This document shows, piece by piece, positions 28,067 to 36,806 of a stretch of DNA of 64,000 nt (position 1 is its first letter; each line of letters starts with the position of its first letter). The notes under the pieces were generated by a model. That model did not search any database. It saw only the letters and a program-made list of their open reading frames with translations, and was not told the DNA's origin. The position numbers and the translations under genes are program-made. Source of the stretch: Coraliomargarita sp. (lineage in GTDB: Bacteria; Verrucomicrobiota; Verrucomicrobiia; Opitutales; UBA953); assembly GCA_024638885.1 (NCBI GenBank), contig JAHEJL010000001.1:149001-213000 (forward strand). Direction: 5' to 3'.

Positions 28067-29329
28067 ATGCTCCCCCGCCGCGACTTCCTGAAGCTCTCCG
28101 CCCTCGCCTCGCTCGGCGCGCTCGCCGGCTGCGCGACGGCTCCGGCGGCGGCCCGTATCCGTCCGATCACGCGCGGACCGAAGTTCCACTGGCGCGGCTA
28201 CTACGACAAGTTCCTGTTCTCCGCCGACGACCGCTTCGTCCTGGCCAACGAGGTCGACTTCCAAGGCCGGTCGCCGACGAAGGCCGACTCGATCCGCGTC
28301 GGGATGGTCGACACGCAGGACGGCGACCGCTGGATCGACCTCGGCGGCTCCAACGCCTGGAACTGGCAGCAAGGCTGCATGCTCCAATGGGTCCCGGGCT
28401 CCGACCGTGACGTCGCCTGGAACGACCGCGAAGACGGCCGGTTCGTCACCCGCATCCTCGACGTGAAGTCCGGCCGCACCCGCACCCTGCCTCATCCCTT
28501 CTACACGTTCAGTCCGGACGGCCGGACGGCCTTCGCGCCCGACTTCGCGCGCCTCGACGTCACCCGCCCGGGCTACGGCTACGCCACCGGCGCGGAACGC
28601 GACCCGTGGAAACTCGTGAAGACGCCCGACGACACGGGCATCTGGCGCATGGACATGGCCACGGGCCGGCAGCGCCTGCTCTTCTCGGTCGCCGATGCGG
28701 CGAAGCTCCCCTTCACCGGCCCGGCCGCCGCGGCCTTCAGGCCGGACTCGGTGCACTGGTTCAACCACCTGCTCTGCAACACGGACGGCACCCGCCTCTT
28801 CTTCCTCCACCGCTGGCGCACGCCCGGCGACAAGGGTGGCTTCCGCACGCGCGCGCTGACGATCGACGTCGACGGCGGCAAGGTGCACGTGATGGACCCC
28901 AATGGCGGGACGTCGCACTTCGTCTGGCGCGATCCGCAGCACATCTTCGCCTGGGCCTGGCACCCCTCGCACGGCGACCGCTTCTACCTGTTCAAGGATC
29001 TGAGCGACGAGGTCACGGTCGTCGGCAAGGACGCGATGCCGAACAACGGCCACAACACCTACCTGCCGAATACGAACAACGAGTGGGTGCTCAACGACAC
29101 CTACCCGCAGGGACCGGCGAAGCTGCAGCGTCCCTATATCTATCATATCCCGACGAACCGCCGCATCGAGGTCGGCGCCTTCCCGACCATCGCCGCCATC
29201 AACGGCACGGAGTGGCGTTGCGACACGCACCCGTCCGCCAGCCGCAGCGGCCGCCAGTTCTGCTTCGACTCCGCCCACGCCGGCGGCCGGCAGGTCTACG
29301 TGGCCGACATCGCCGGCCTGCTGGGCTGA
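28067..29329 (+). CDS. Tat-exported lipoprotein with propeller-like repeats
   Basis: 420 residues. The N-terminus has a twin-arginine motif RRDFLK (4-9) and a lipobox LAGC with Cys22, so the product should be exported folded and lipidated. The body shows repeated WD/PD40-like strands (DDRFVLANEV, SPDGRTAFAPDF, GIWRMDMATGRQRLLFSV, FAWAWHPSHGDRFYLF) as in oligogalacturonate-lyase-type propellers. A catalytic role is not demonstrable. The ATG immediately follows a heptad repeat, with no Shine-Dalgarno site. Confidence 0.75.
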   Translation: MLPRRDFLKLSALASLGALAGCATAPAAARIRPITRGPKFHWRGYYDKFLFSADDRFVLANEVDFQGRSPTKADSIRVGMVDTQDGDRWIDLGGSNAWNWQQGCMLQWVPGSDRDVAWNDREDGRFVTRILDVKSGRTRTLPHPFYTFSPDGRTAFAPDFARLDVTRPGYGYATGAERDPWKLVKTPDDTGIWRMDMATGRQRLLFSVADAAKLPFTGPAAAAFRPDSVHWFNHLLCNTDGTRLFFLHRWRTPGDKGGFRTRALTIDVDGGKVHVMDPNGGTSHFVWRDPQHIFAWAWHPSHGDRFYLFKDLSDEVTVVGKDAMPNNGHNTYLPNTNNEWVLNDTYPQGPAKLQRPYIYHIPTNRRIEVGAFPTIAAINGTEWRCDTHPSASRSGRQFCFDSAHAGGRQVYVADIAGLLG

Positions 29330-29394
29330 GCCGTCACCGGACCGTCACTCAATCGCGCTTCCCATCCGCGAGGGCGTCCTGCATAGTCCCCCCG

Positions 29395-30816
29395 ATGCCC
29401 ACCCGCAGCGCCCTCGAGCGAGCCCGCTCCGCCCTCCATCTCCGCCTCCTGGCCGCCCAGCGCCGCCTCGTGACGAAGCAGCAGAGCGCGGTGATCGTCA
29501 TCGGCGGCAACGACCGCCTCGCGGCCTCCGAACTCGCCAACCAGCTGACGGAGTGGTTCGACTCGCGCACGGTCCGCATCTGCGCGCCGACCGCGCACGC
29601 CCATCCGAAGCACCCCTTCCTCTGGCCTTACTGGCAGGACATGCCGGCCAAAGGCCGGATGACGATCGTGGTCGGCGATTGGCTGACCCGCACCGCCGTC
29701 GAGGCCGCCCAGGATGAGCTCGCGGGCGACGCCCTGCGTCTCCGCCTGAAGTCGCTCCGCACCTTCGAGGAACTGCTCGCGGCCGACGGCACCTCGGTGG
29801 TGAAGATCTGGCTCGAGTCGCCCGAGAAGCTCCTGCGCAAACGCCTCCGCGAAGCCGAAGACACCGACGCCGAAGGCTGGGTCGTCACGGACGAAGACCT
29901 GCTGCTGGCCAAGAAGTCGGCCCACAACCTCGCCCGCTCGCTCCGCGTCCAAGGCAGCGGCAAGAACCTCCCGTGGAAGGTCATCCTCGGCGGCGAGAAG
30001 AAGCACCGCGATCTCCACGCCGGCCTCGCCATCGCCGCGCAGCTCAACCAGGCCTCCCGCCGCCGACCCGCCGTCGCCGCGAAGAAGCCCAGCGGCCGTC
30101 CGCGCGGTCTCCTCGAGAGCGCCACGGCCCACCCGACCTTGGACAAGAAGGGCTACAGCCAGCAGATGGCCAAGCTCCAGGCCCGCCTCGGTCGCCTGAC
30201 GCGCCTCGCCGCCCAGAAGGGCGTCTCGACGGTCGTCGTGCTCGAAGGCCCGGACGCCGCCGGCAAAGGCGGCGCGATCCGTCGTCTCTGCGGCATGCTC
30301 GACGCCGCGCACTATCAGGTCTTCCCCACGCCGGCGCCCACGCCCGAAGAGAAGGTCCGTCATTACCTCTGGCGCTTCTGGAACAAGGTCCCGGCCCCGG
30401 GACACCTCGCGATCTTCGACCGCTCCTGGTTCGGCCGCGTGATGGTCGAACGCGTGGAACGCTTCGCCAAGGATGCCGAATGGGCCCGCGCCTACGCGGA
30501 GATCAACGACTTCGAGGCGCGCCTCGCCGAAGCCGGCATGGTCGTGCTCAAGCTCTGGATCAACATCTCGAAGGAAGAGCAGCTCCGCCGCTTCCAGGCC
30601 CGCGAACAGTCCCCGCACAAGCGTCACAAGATGACGACGGAGGACTACCGCAATCGCAAGAAGTGGGACGACAACCTCCGCGCGGCCGAAGACATGATCG
30701 CCCGCACGGACACCCCGCACGCCCCGTGGGTCGTGGTCTCCGGCGACGACAAACGCTACGCCCGCGTGGCCGCCCTCAAGGCCGTCTGCCGCGCGCTGTC
30801 CGACCGCCTCGACTGA
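29395..30816 (+). CDS. ppk2: Two-domain polyphosphate kinase 2 (polyphosphate:AMP phosphotransferase type)
   Basis: 473 residues with two PPK2 domains, the arrangement of class II enzymes that phosphorylate AMP with polyphosphate. The C-terminal domain is intact: Walker A EGPDAAGKGG (284-293), FDRSWFGR (Walker B region) and lid HKRHKMTTEDYRNRKKWDD. The N-terminal domain keeps the fold but its P-loop is degenerate (IGGNDRLAAS, 36-45), as is usual for the non-catalytic half. The 3' end overlaps the convergent mutY by 41 bases. Confidence 0.92.
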   Translation: MPTRSALERARSALHLRLLAAQRRLVTKQQSAVIVIGGNDRLAASELANQLTEWFDSRTVRICAPTAHAHPKHPFLWPYWQDMPAKGRMTIVVGDWLTRTAVEAAQDELAGDALRLRLKSLRTFEELLAADGTSVVKIWLESPEKLLRKRLREAEDTDAEGWVVTDEDLLLAKKSAHNLARSLRVQGSGKNLPWKVILGGEKKHRDLHAGLAIAAQLNQASRRRPAVAAKKPSGRPRGLLESATAHPTLDKKGYSQQMAKLQARLGRLTRLAAQKGVSTVVVLEGPDAAGKGGAIRRLCGMLDAAHYQVFPTPAPTPEEKVRHYLWRFWNKVPAPGHLAIFDRSWFGRVMVERVERFAKDAEWARAYAEINDFEARLAEAGMVVLKLWINISKEEQLRRFQAREQSPHKRHKMTTEDYRNRKKWDDNLRAAEDMIARTDTPHAPWVVVSGDDKRYARVAALKAVCRALSDRLD

Positions 30817-31843
30817 GCCATTCGCCGAGCCAGCGCAGGTGCGGTCCGCTCAACGCGGCTCCGTCCAATGCCTGCGCGTCGACCCATTCGAGCTCGCCGT
30901 CCTTCGCCCAACGACGGACGTCCGCCGCCTTGGGCTCGATGGCGTGCAGCTTCTCTTCGTAGGTCACCGTGCCGATGGTGCGGCGGCGGACGAGCGCCGG
31001 CTCTCCGGCGGACGCGACCTCGAGCGACGAGAGGACCGGGATCTCGGCCATGCCGGCGAGCCGCTTGGCATGAGGCGGATTGCGACGGAGGAGGACCTTG
31101 CCCTCGTGGGCGACGAGCGCGCGTTCGACGAAGGCTTCCTTACGCTCCTTGGAGACGAAGCGTGGCAACGTGGCCGCATCGCCGGCCTGCCTGGCGTCGC
31201 ACCACTCGGCCAACGGGCACTGCGCGCACTCCGGCACGCCCTTGCGGCAGACGGTGGCGCCCAGCTCCATCATGGCCTGGTTGAAGTCGCCCGGTTGCTT
31301 CGGGTCGACGAGCTCGTCGGCGCGCGGCGCGAACAGCTTGGCGGCGGACGAGGCGTCGCGCAGCTTGGCCCGCACGCCGTCGAGCCGCGCGAGCACGCGC
31401 ACGACGTTACCGTCGACGACCGCGACCGGTTCGGCGAAGGCGATGCTGGCGATGGCGGCCGCGGTGTACGGCCCCACGCCCTTGAACTCCCGCCATTCGG
31501 AGGCGGTGCGCGGCGGCTGCTTCAGCGCGGCGACCTGCTTGGCGAGGTTCAGGAGATTACGCGCCCGCGAATAATACCCGAGGCCGGCCCACAGGGCGAG
31601 GACCTCGGCCTCCTCGGCCTGGGCGAGGTCCTTGAAGTCCGGCCACTTGGCGGTCCAGCGTTCGAAATACGGGATCGCGGTCGCGATCTGCGTCTGCTGG
31701 CACATCAGCTCCGAGACCACCGTGCGGTAAGCCGAGACCTGCTCCCGCCACGGCATCGGCCGGCGGTGCCGCCCGAACCAGGCCAAAAGCGCCCGGCGCA
31801 TCGCGGGGATGCTGGCATTACGGGCGGGTTTCGCGGCGGGCAT
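30776..31843 (-). CDS. mutY: Adenine DNA glycosylase
   Basis: Base-excision repair glycosylase removing adenine opposite 8-oxoguanine, 355 residues. Catalytic Glu45 is in SELMCQQTQ, the helix-hairpin-helix is FKGVGPYTAAA (120-130) with catalytic Asp144 in VVDGNVVRV. The [4Fe-4S] cysteines are 199, 206, 209 and 215 (C-x6-C-x2-C-x5-C). A C-terminal NUDIX-like recognition domain follows. The start MPAAKPARNA at 31843 is preferred; upstream codons run into rnhC. It is divergent from rnhC by 46 bases, and its last 41 bases overlap ppk2. Confidence 0.95.
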   Translation of the reverse strand: MPAAKPARNASIPAMRRALLAWFGRHRRPMPWREQVSAYRTVVSELMCQQTQIATAIPYFERWTAKWPDFKDLAQAEEAEVLALWAGLGYYSRARNLLNLAKQVAALKQPPRTASEWREFKGVGPYTAAAIASIAFAEPVAVVDGNVVRVLARLDGVRAKLRDASSAAKLFAPRADELVDPKQPGDFNQAMMELGATVCRKGVPECAQCPLAEWCDARQAGDAATLPRFVSKERKEAFVERALVAHEGKVLLRRNPPHAKRLAGMAEIPVLSSLEVASAGEPALVRRRTIGTVTYEEKLHAIEPKAADVRRWAKDGELEWVDAQALDGAALSGPHLRWLGEWLSRGGRTARGRRP

Positions 31844-31889
31844 GGATGGGGCTGGATTTGGACGCCAACTACGGTAGACCTTGGGACTC

Positions 31890-32900
31890 ATGGCACGAAA
31901 GGCAAAGCAGGACTCCGACGACGAGCCGAAGAAAGTGGCGATGCACACGCTGAAGCTCGACGCGGCCCAGGCCGCGAAGCTCCGCGCCATCCTCGTCGCC
32001 AAAGGCTGGGTCTCCTTCCCCGTCGACCACTCGGCCTTCGCCTTCAAGGGCGAGAACCTGAACATCGTCCACTATAAGTCCGGCAAGTGCGTCATCTCCG
32101 GCAAGGGCACCGAGGACTTCGTGAAATTCACCCTCGAGCCCGACGTCACGGGCCAGGCGGTCCTCGGCTACGAGGCCGAGAACAATCCGGAGTGGTTCGA
32201 GGAGCACGCCGGCCTCGACGAATCCGGCAAGGGCGACCTCTTCGGCCCGGTGGTCTCGGCCTGCGTCATCGCGACGGGCGAGATGACCCGCGAATGGATC
32301 GAACTCGGCATCAAGGACTCGAAGAAGCTGACCGACACGAAGATCGCCGAACTCGACCGCGTCATCCGCTCCACCCCGGGCGTGGCCGTGAAGACGACAT
32401 TCATGCGCATGGCGAAGTATAACGAGCTCCACTCGCGCTTCGGCAAGAACCTCAACCGCCTGCTCGGTTGGATGCACGCCACCTCGTGCGAGGAAGCCCT
32501 CAAGGACTTCGAGCTGCAGCATCAGCGCCGCCCGAAGTGGGGCCTGCTCGACCAGTTCTCCGAAGAGCCCCTCGTCCAGAAGGAGCTCGCCCGCAAGGGC
32601 GTCGACTTCGACCTCCGCATGCGCACCAAGGCCGAATCCGATCCGGTCGTCGCCGCGGCCTCCATCGTCGCGCGCGCGGCTTTCGTCCGCGAACTCGACC
32701 GCCTCTCGCAGGACGGCGGCGTCGAACTGCCCAAGGGCTCGGGCTCCGAAGCCAAGAACGCCGGCATCGAGCTCGTCGGCCGTCTCGGCCCCGCGATCCT
32801 CGTCAATTTCGCCAAGCTGCACTTCAAGACCGCCTACGAGGTCCGTGGGCTCGAGCCGCCGGAATCCAAACCGTTCGTCCGCCGCAAGAAGGCGGAATAA
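31890..32900 (+). CDS. rnhC: Ribonuclease HIII
   Basis: Cleaves RNA in RNA-DNA hybrids, 336 residues. The N-terminal ~95 residues form the TBP-like substrate-binding domain that distinguishes HIII from HII. The catalytic D-E-S-G begins at Asp110-Glu111 in GLDESGKGDLFGP. Further acidic residues lie in IKDSKKLTD and TKAESDPVVAAASI. The ATG at 31890 is preferred over a TTG nine bases upstream. Three bases separate its stop from the RNase HII gene, so both forms are made from one message. Confidence 0.95.
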   Translation: MARKAKQDSDDEPKKVAMHTLKLDAAQAAKLRAILVAKGWVSFPVDHSAFAFKGENLNIVHYKSGKCVISGKGTEDFVKFTLEPDVTGQAVLGYEAENNPEWFEEHAGLDESGKGDLFGPVVSACVIATGEMTREWIELGIKDSKKLTDTKIAELDRVIRSTPGVAVKTTFMRMAKYNELHSRFGKNLNRLLGWMHATSCEEALKDFELQHQRRPKWGLLDQFSEEPLVQKELARKGVDFDLRMRTKAESDPVVAAASIVARAAFVRELDRLSQDGGVELPKGSGSEAKNAGIELVGRLGPAILVNFAKLHFKTAYEVRGLEPPESKPFVRRKKAE

Positions 32901-32903
32901 CCC

Positions 32904-33653
32904 GTGGCCTCGCTGGCGTCATTCGACCGCAAGAAGGGCGCCGAACGCCCGGGCATCGCGGGCGTCGACGAAGCCGGCCGCGGTTCGCTCTGCGGACCGG
33001 TGGTGGCCGCGGCGGTGCTGCTCGACGCGGGTTTCTACGGTGAGCCGGCTTGGCTGCGGAAACTCTCCGGCGCCAACGACTCCAAGAAGCTGACCGCGGA
33101 GAAGCGGGCCGAGCTCCGCGAGGTCATCGCGAAGATGGAAGCGGAAGGAAAGCTGAAGACCGCCTGGGCCGCCGGCTCGGTGCTGGAGATCTCGGCCCAC
33201 AACATCCTCGGCGCCACGCGCCTCGCGATGGCCCGCTGCGTCGCCAAGCTGGCCGTCGGGCACATGGCTCCCCTCTTCGCCGCCGCCGGCACGGAAGGCG
33301 AACTCTTTGGCCGGACCGACGCGCGCACGTTCCTCGTGCTCGTCGACGGACTCCCCCTGCGTCCGTTCGCCTGGGCCCACGAGTCCGTCAAAGGCGGCGA
33401 CGGCAAGAGCCTCGCCATCGCCCTCGCCTCGATCGTGGCCAAGGTCGAACGCGACCGCATGCTCGTCGAGATGGACGCCCGCTATCCGCAATACGGCTTC
33501 GCGACGCACAAGGGCTACGGCACGCCGGAACACGTCGAAGCCCTCCGCGCCCACGGCCCCTGCGCCGAGCATCGCGACCTCTTCGTCCGCACGATCCTCG
33601 CCGGTGATACGCCGCCGACAGAAGCGACGGACGGAGAGTTTAGTTTCGAGTAA
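32904..33653 (+). CDS. rnhB: Ribonuclease HII
   Basis: Removes RNA primers and single ribonucleotides from DNA, 249 residues. The D-E-A-G-R-G signature (Asp22-Glu23) is in GVDEAGRGSLCGPVV, with NDSKKL and ALASIVAKVERDR later. A GTG start at 32904 follows rnhC by three bases. The C-terminal ~20 residues are an acidic tail. Having HII and HIII side by side is uncommon and suggests tandem duplication or deliberate co-expression. Confidence 0.95.
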   Translation: MASLASFDRKKGAERPGIAGVDEAGRGSLCGPVVAAAVLLDAGFYGEPAWLRKLSGANDSKKLTAEKRAELREVIAKMEAEGKLKTAWAAGSVLEISAHNILGATRLAMARCVAKLAVGHMAPLFAAAGTEGELFGRTDARTFLVLVDGLPLRPFAWAHESVKGGDGKSLAIALASIVAKVERDRMLVEMDARYPQYGFATHKGYGTPEHVEALRAHGPCAEHRDLFVRTILAGDTPPTEATDGEFSFE

Positions 33654-33663
33654 AATACCTAGG

Positions 33664-33957
33664 CTCAAAGGGAGACCGGAAACCGGAATGTAAGCTGAGG
33701 GCATTATATCCCCAGCCAAACATCCGGTTCCCGATCTCCCCTTGAGTTCAGGCCACTGCCTTGGGTAGGGCCGAGCATCCCTGCTCGGCCGCGGCCAACC
33801 AAGGATGGTTGGCCCTACCTGATGCATCGCCCGATACCTATACCCGAACCTGGACACCTGAACCAGCCATCCGCTGGCCGAGACCTGTGACCCGAGAATG
33901 ATTTCTTATCCGCAGCTTACATTCCGGTCTCCGGGCTCCCTTTGAGTCCATGCCTCT
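33664..33957. repeat. K-element copy 3, interrupted by a REP doublet
   Basis: The left end (CTCAAAGGGAGACCGGA, with ATGTAAGCTG) pairs with the right end (CAGCTTACAT, CCGGTCTCC, CTCCCTTTGAG). The element also carries a second partial right arm at 33721-33746. The 56-bp REP doublet at 33764-33819 sits inside it, so the K-element looks older. No gene is present in this 429-base interval. Confidence 0.65.
33764..33819. repeat. 56-bp REP doublet C
   Basis: Same sequence architecture as the doublet at 25774, with GGTAGGG at the left edge and CCCTACC at the right edge. It is nested within a K-element. Confidence 0.85.
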
Positions 33958-33963
33958 GCCTCG

Positions 33964-34087
33964 GGTAGGGACGTGATTGCCATCACGTCCGTTCGCGGAA
34001 GGACGCACGTCATACCGAGACGAACTAAGACCCGACGAATCCCCTCCTGCGGCCACGAACGGCGGCGATAGCCATCGCCGCCCTACC
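33964..34087. repeat. 124-bp composite hairpin element E
   Basis: Left hairpin GGTAGGGACGTGAT/ATCACGTCC and right hairpin GGCGGCGAT/ATCGCCGCC ending CCCTACC, separated by a ~65-bp spacer that shares the TCGG..CTTAG core with the copies at 51824 and 53229. CGTTCG/CGAAC flank the spacer on both sides. It is in opposite orientation to those copies. Its right edge contains the stop codon of the dehydrogenase gene. Confidence 0.75.
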
Positions 34088-36626
34088 TGCTGCTTAGCTC
34101 AGGCTCCGTCCAGGCATCGGTCCGGCCCTTGGTCTCGGCCCGGATCTTCCGCACGAGTTCGACCGGCACGGGCGAGGCTTCGTGGTCCCATTCGCGACGG
34201 ACATACGTGAGCACGCCGGCGATCTGCTCGTCGGTCAGGAACCCGGCGGCGGGCATGTCGTAGCTGTAAGTGCTGCCCTTCACCTTGATCGGTCCGCGCA
34301 AGCCGTGCATGACGACCTTGATGATGCGCTCCGGGTCCCCGTTGACCCACTCGGAGTCGGCCAGCGGCGGCGCAAGGCCGTCGAGGCCTTTGCCGGTGGT
34401 CTGGTGGCAGGCGGCGCAGAGGCCGAGGAAGGTCTGCTTGCCTGAGTCGAACAGCGCCTGCTCCTGGTTGGTCAGCGGCTTCACGACCGGGACGACGACG
34501 CCGGGCTTACCCGGCCAGACGACGGTGCTCTTGAACCAAGCGAGGGCCTTGATCATGCCGGCGTCCTTGCTCTTCGCGAGCTTGGCCAGCGAGGCCGGCT
34601 CGGCGGCGAGCTTGACCGGGCGCTTGGCGGTGACGGTCGGATGCGTGGCCAGCGAACCGAGGAGCGTCAGCTGCTGCGACTTGAACGGCAGGCCGGCGAT
34701 GATGGCCAAGGCCTTCTCGACCTGCGCGGGCTTGCGCGTCGAGAACACGCAGCGGAGCAACGCGGCGGGCAAGGTCTTGGCGAAGTCCGCCGGCTTCTTC
34801 ATCACGACCTCGAACAGGTCGACCTCCCGGCCTTCCAGTCCGCTCACGAACGCGTCCTGGATGAAGGCGACGTCGGCCGCGCGGGTGACGAGCGCGGCGC
34901 CGGCCAGGTCGGCCGCGGGCGATTTGGCTTCGCCCAGCGAGAGCGCGAGCTGCTGCTGGACTTCGGTGACGGTTTCGGTCGCGGCGAGCTCGATCCAGCG
35001 CGCGACGATCGCATCGCGCTCGGGCGAGGCCATGAGGGCTTCGGAGACCCGGATAGCGGCCGCGCGGACCCGCGGGTCGGCATGGGCCATGCCCGCCAGG
35101 ACGGCTTCGGCCTTCACGGCGCCTCGGCCTTCGAGCGTCCACAGGGCATGCACGCGTCCCATAGGGGCGGCGGACTCCTGGGCGCACGCCACCAGCGCGG
35201 CGTCGAGCGCGGCGTCCGACGGGGCCTCGACGAGCAGCCGCTGGGCGGTCTCGCGACGCCAGGCGTTGCCGCTGGCGAGTTCGGTGACGAGTTCGGCCGG
35301 GGTCATCGCGGACAGCTTCTTGGCGGGCGCGACGACGGCGCCCTCGGGGGCGATGCGCCAGACGCGACCGAGCGCGAGGGGCTTGTCCAAACCGCGCTTC
35401 ACGATCTGCTCGCGCAGGTAGGTGGTCAGCGAGATGCGGTGCTGGATGATGCCACGGTAGAGGTCGATGACGTAGAGCGCGCCATCCGGACCGGTGAGCA
35501 GGTTGACCGGGCGGAAACGCTCGTCGGTCGACGCCAGGAATTCCGCCTGGTCATAGTAAGGCGTGGCGACCAAGGCGCCGCCCTCCGACTTCACGACGTT
35601 GCGCTTGATGAGATTGCCCGCGGGCTCGCAGACGAAGGCGTTGCCATAGGCATCGGCCGGGAAGAGGTCCGCCCGGTAGATCCACGGCGCGCAGGCGGCG
35701 GTGAACTCCTTGAGCTTGAACTCACGGAGCATCTCCGGGCGGTAGCCGCGGTTGATGCCGGGATTCACGCGGATCGGCCAGACGAGCTGTTCCTTCGCGA
35801 CCTTCCAGTTGAGGCCCGTGGTCCGGCCGAGGTTCGGGCTGCGGTTGAGATACGACGATGGGATGACGTCGGCGCGGAGCTGGTCGCTGTTGCTGTTATG
35901 GAAGAGGTGGCCGAAGTCGTCCTGCGAGAGGCCCCACTGACCTCGGAAGTTGCTCAGCCCGCGGACCCAGCGGCCGTCATTGAATTTGAAGCGGGCCGTG
36001 TAGGCGCCGACATAGAGCCAGTTGTCATGCCCCCAGAGGAGCGCGTTCGGGGCGCGTTCGGGATTGGCGAGGGCCGGACGGGAGGGATCGACGCGCACGC
36101 CGAAGTCCGTCGCGACCTCGATTTTCTCGTCGGCCTTGCCGTCACCGTTCGTGTCTCGACAGAACCACAGGTGAGGCGGCGCGCCGACCAGGACGCCGTC
36201 GCGGTGCAGGGCGATGGCGCGGGGCATCACGACCTTATCCAAGAAGACCGTCGACGTCTCGAAGACGCCGTCGCCGTCCTTGTCCTCGAGGACGACCACG
36301 CGGCCGTGCGGCTGGTCTTCCGTCGTGCCGTCGAGGTCAGGCATATAGCCCTGCATCTCGACGACCCAGAGCCGGCCGTCGGGGCCGAACTGGGCCGCCA
36401 CCGGATCGCCGACCTGCGGGTCGCTCGCGACGAGCGAGATCTGGTAACCCTTCGCGAGCTGGAAGGTCTTCAGCTCCTGCTGCGGCGTGAGTACCGGCGC
36501 CGGCGGGATCAGCGCATCCGGGACCAGCTGCATCTGCGGCTCGCCCGCCTTGTCGCCGATCTGGGCGGACACGGCGGCCGCCAGGCAAAGGGCGGCCACG
36601 GACAGGGTGCGGCGGGGCATGCGCAT
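34083..36626 (-). CDS. PVC-type secreted dehydrogenase with HEAT repeats and cytochrome c domain
   Basis: 847 residues: signal peptide (about 1-22), a glucose/sorbosone-dehydrogenase-like beta-propeller (about 50-440; DGRLWVVEMQGYMPDL, HDNWLYVGAYTARFKF, GPDGALYVIDLYRG), a HEAT-repeat region (about 450-690), and a C-terminal cytochrome c with heme site CAACH in LCAACHQTTGKGLDGLAPPL. Such PVC proteins are thought to oxidise sugars or related compounds in the periplasm; the substrate is unknown. Start 36626 is chosen at the first of two Met codons before RR. The last residues and TAG stop come from a repeat element. Confidence 0.9.
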   Translation of the reverse strand: MRMPRRTLSVAALCLAAAVSAQIGDKAGEPQMQLVPDALIPPAPVLTPQQELKTFQLAKGYQISLVASDPQVGDPVAAQFGPDGRLWVVEMQGYMPDLDGTTEDQPHGRVVVLEDKDGDGVFETSTVFLDKVVMPRAIALHRDGVLVGAPPHLWFCRDTNGDGKADEKIEVATDFGVRVDPSRPALANPERAPNALLWGHDNWLYVGAYTARFKFNDGRWVRGLSNFRGQWGLSQDDFGHLFHNSNSDQLRADVIPSSYLNRSPNLGRTTGLNWKVAKEQLVWPIRVNPGINRGYRPEMLREFKLKEFTAACAPWIYRADLFPADAYGNAFVCEPAGNLIKRNVVKSEGGALVATPYYDQAEFLASTDERFRPVNLLTGPDGALYVIDLYRGIIQHRISLTTYLREQIVKRGLDKPLALGRVWRIAPEGAVVAPAKKLSAMTPAELVTELASGNAWRRETAQRLLVEAPSDAALDAALVACAQESAAPMGRVHALWTLEGRGAVKAEAVLAGMAHADPRVRAAAIRVSEALMASPERDAIVARWIELAATETVTEVQQQLALSLGEAKSPAADLAGAALVTRAADVAFIQDAFVSGLEGREVDLFEVVMKKPADFAKTLPAALLRCVFSTRKPAQVEKALAIIAGLPFKSQQLTLLGSLATHPTVTAKRPVKLAAEPASLAKLAKSKDAGMIKALAWFKSTVVWPGKPGVVVPVVKPLTNQEQALFDSGKQTFLGLCAACHQTTGKGLDGLAPPLADSEWVNGDPERIIKVVMHGLRGPIKVKGSTYSYDMPAAGFLTDEQIAGVLTYVRREWDHEASPVPVELVRKIRAETKGRTDAWTEPELSSR

Positions 36627-36806
36627 GCAGACATCAGATACGCCCCGCGGAGGCGGGGTCAACCGACGCCGTCGCTTTCGCCCGCCTTTATTCGACAGGT
36701 CGCGGACATATAGCCAGCCCGACGATGCCCCACGCCCGAACCCACCTTCGCCTTCATCATAAAACCACCATTGGTTCCTCATTGTTGTTCGAGGAATGGG
36801 GATAAA

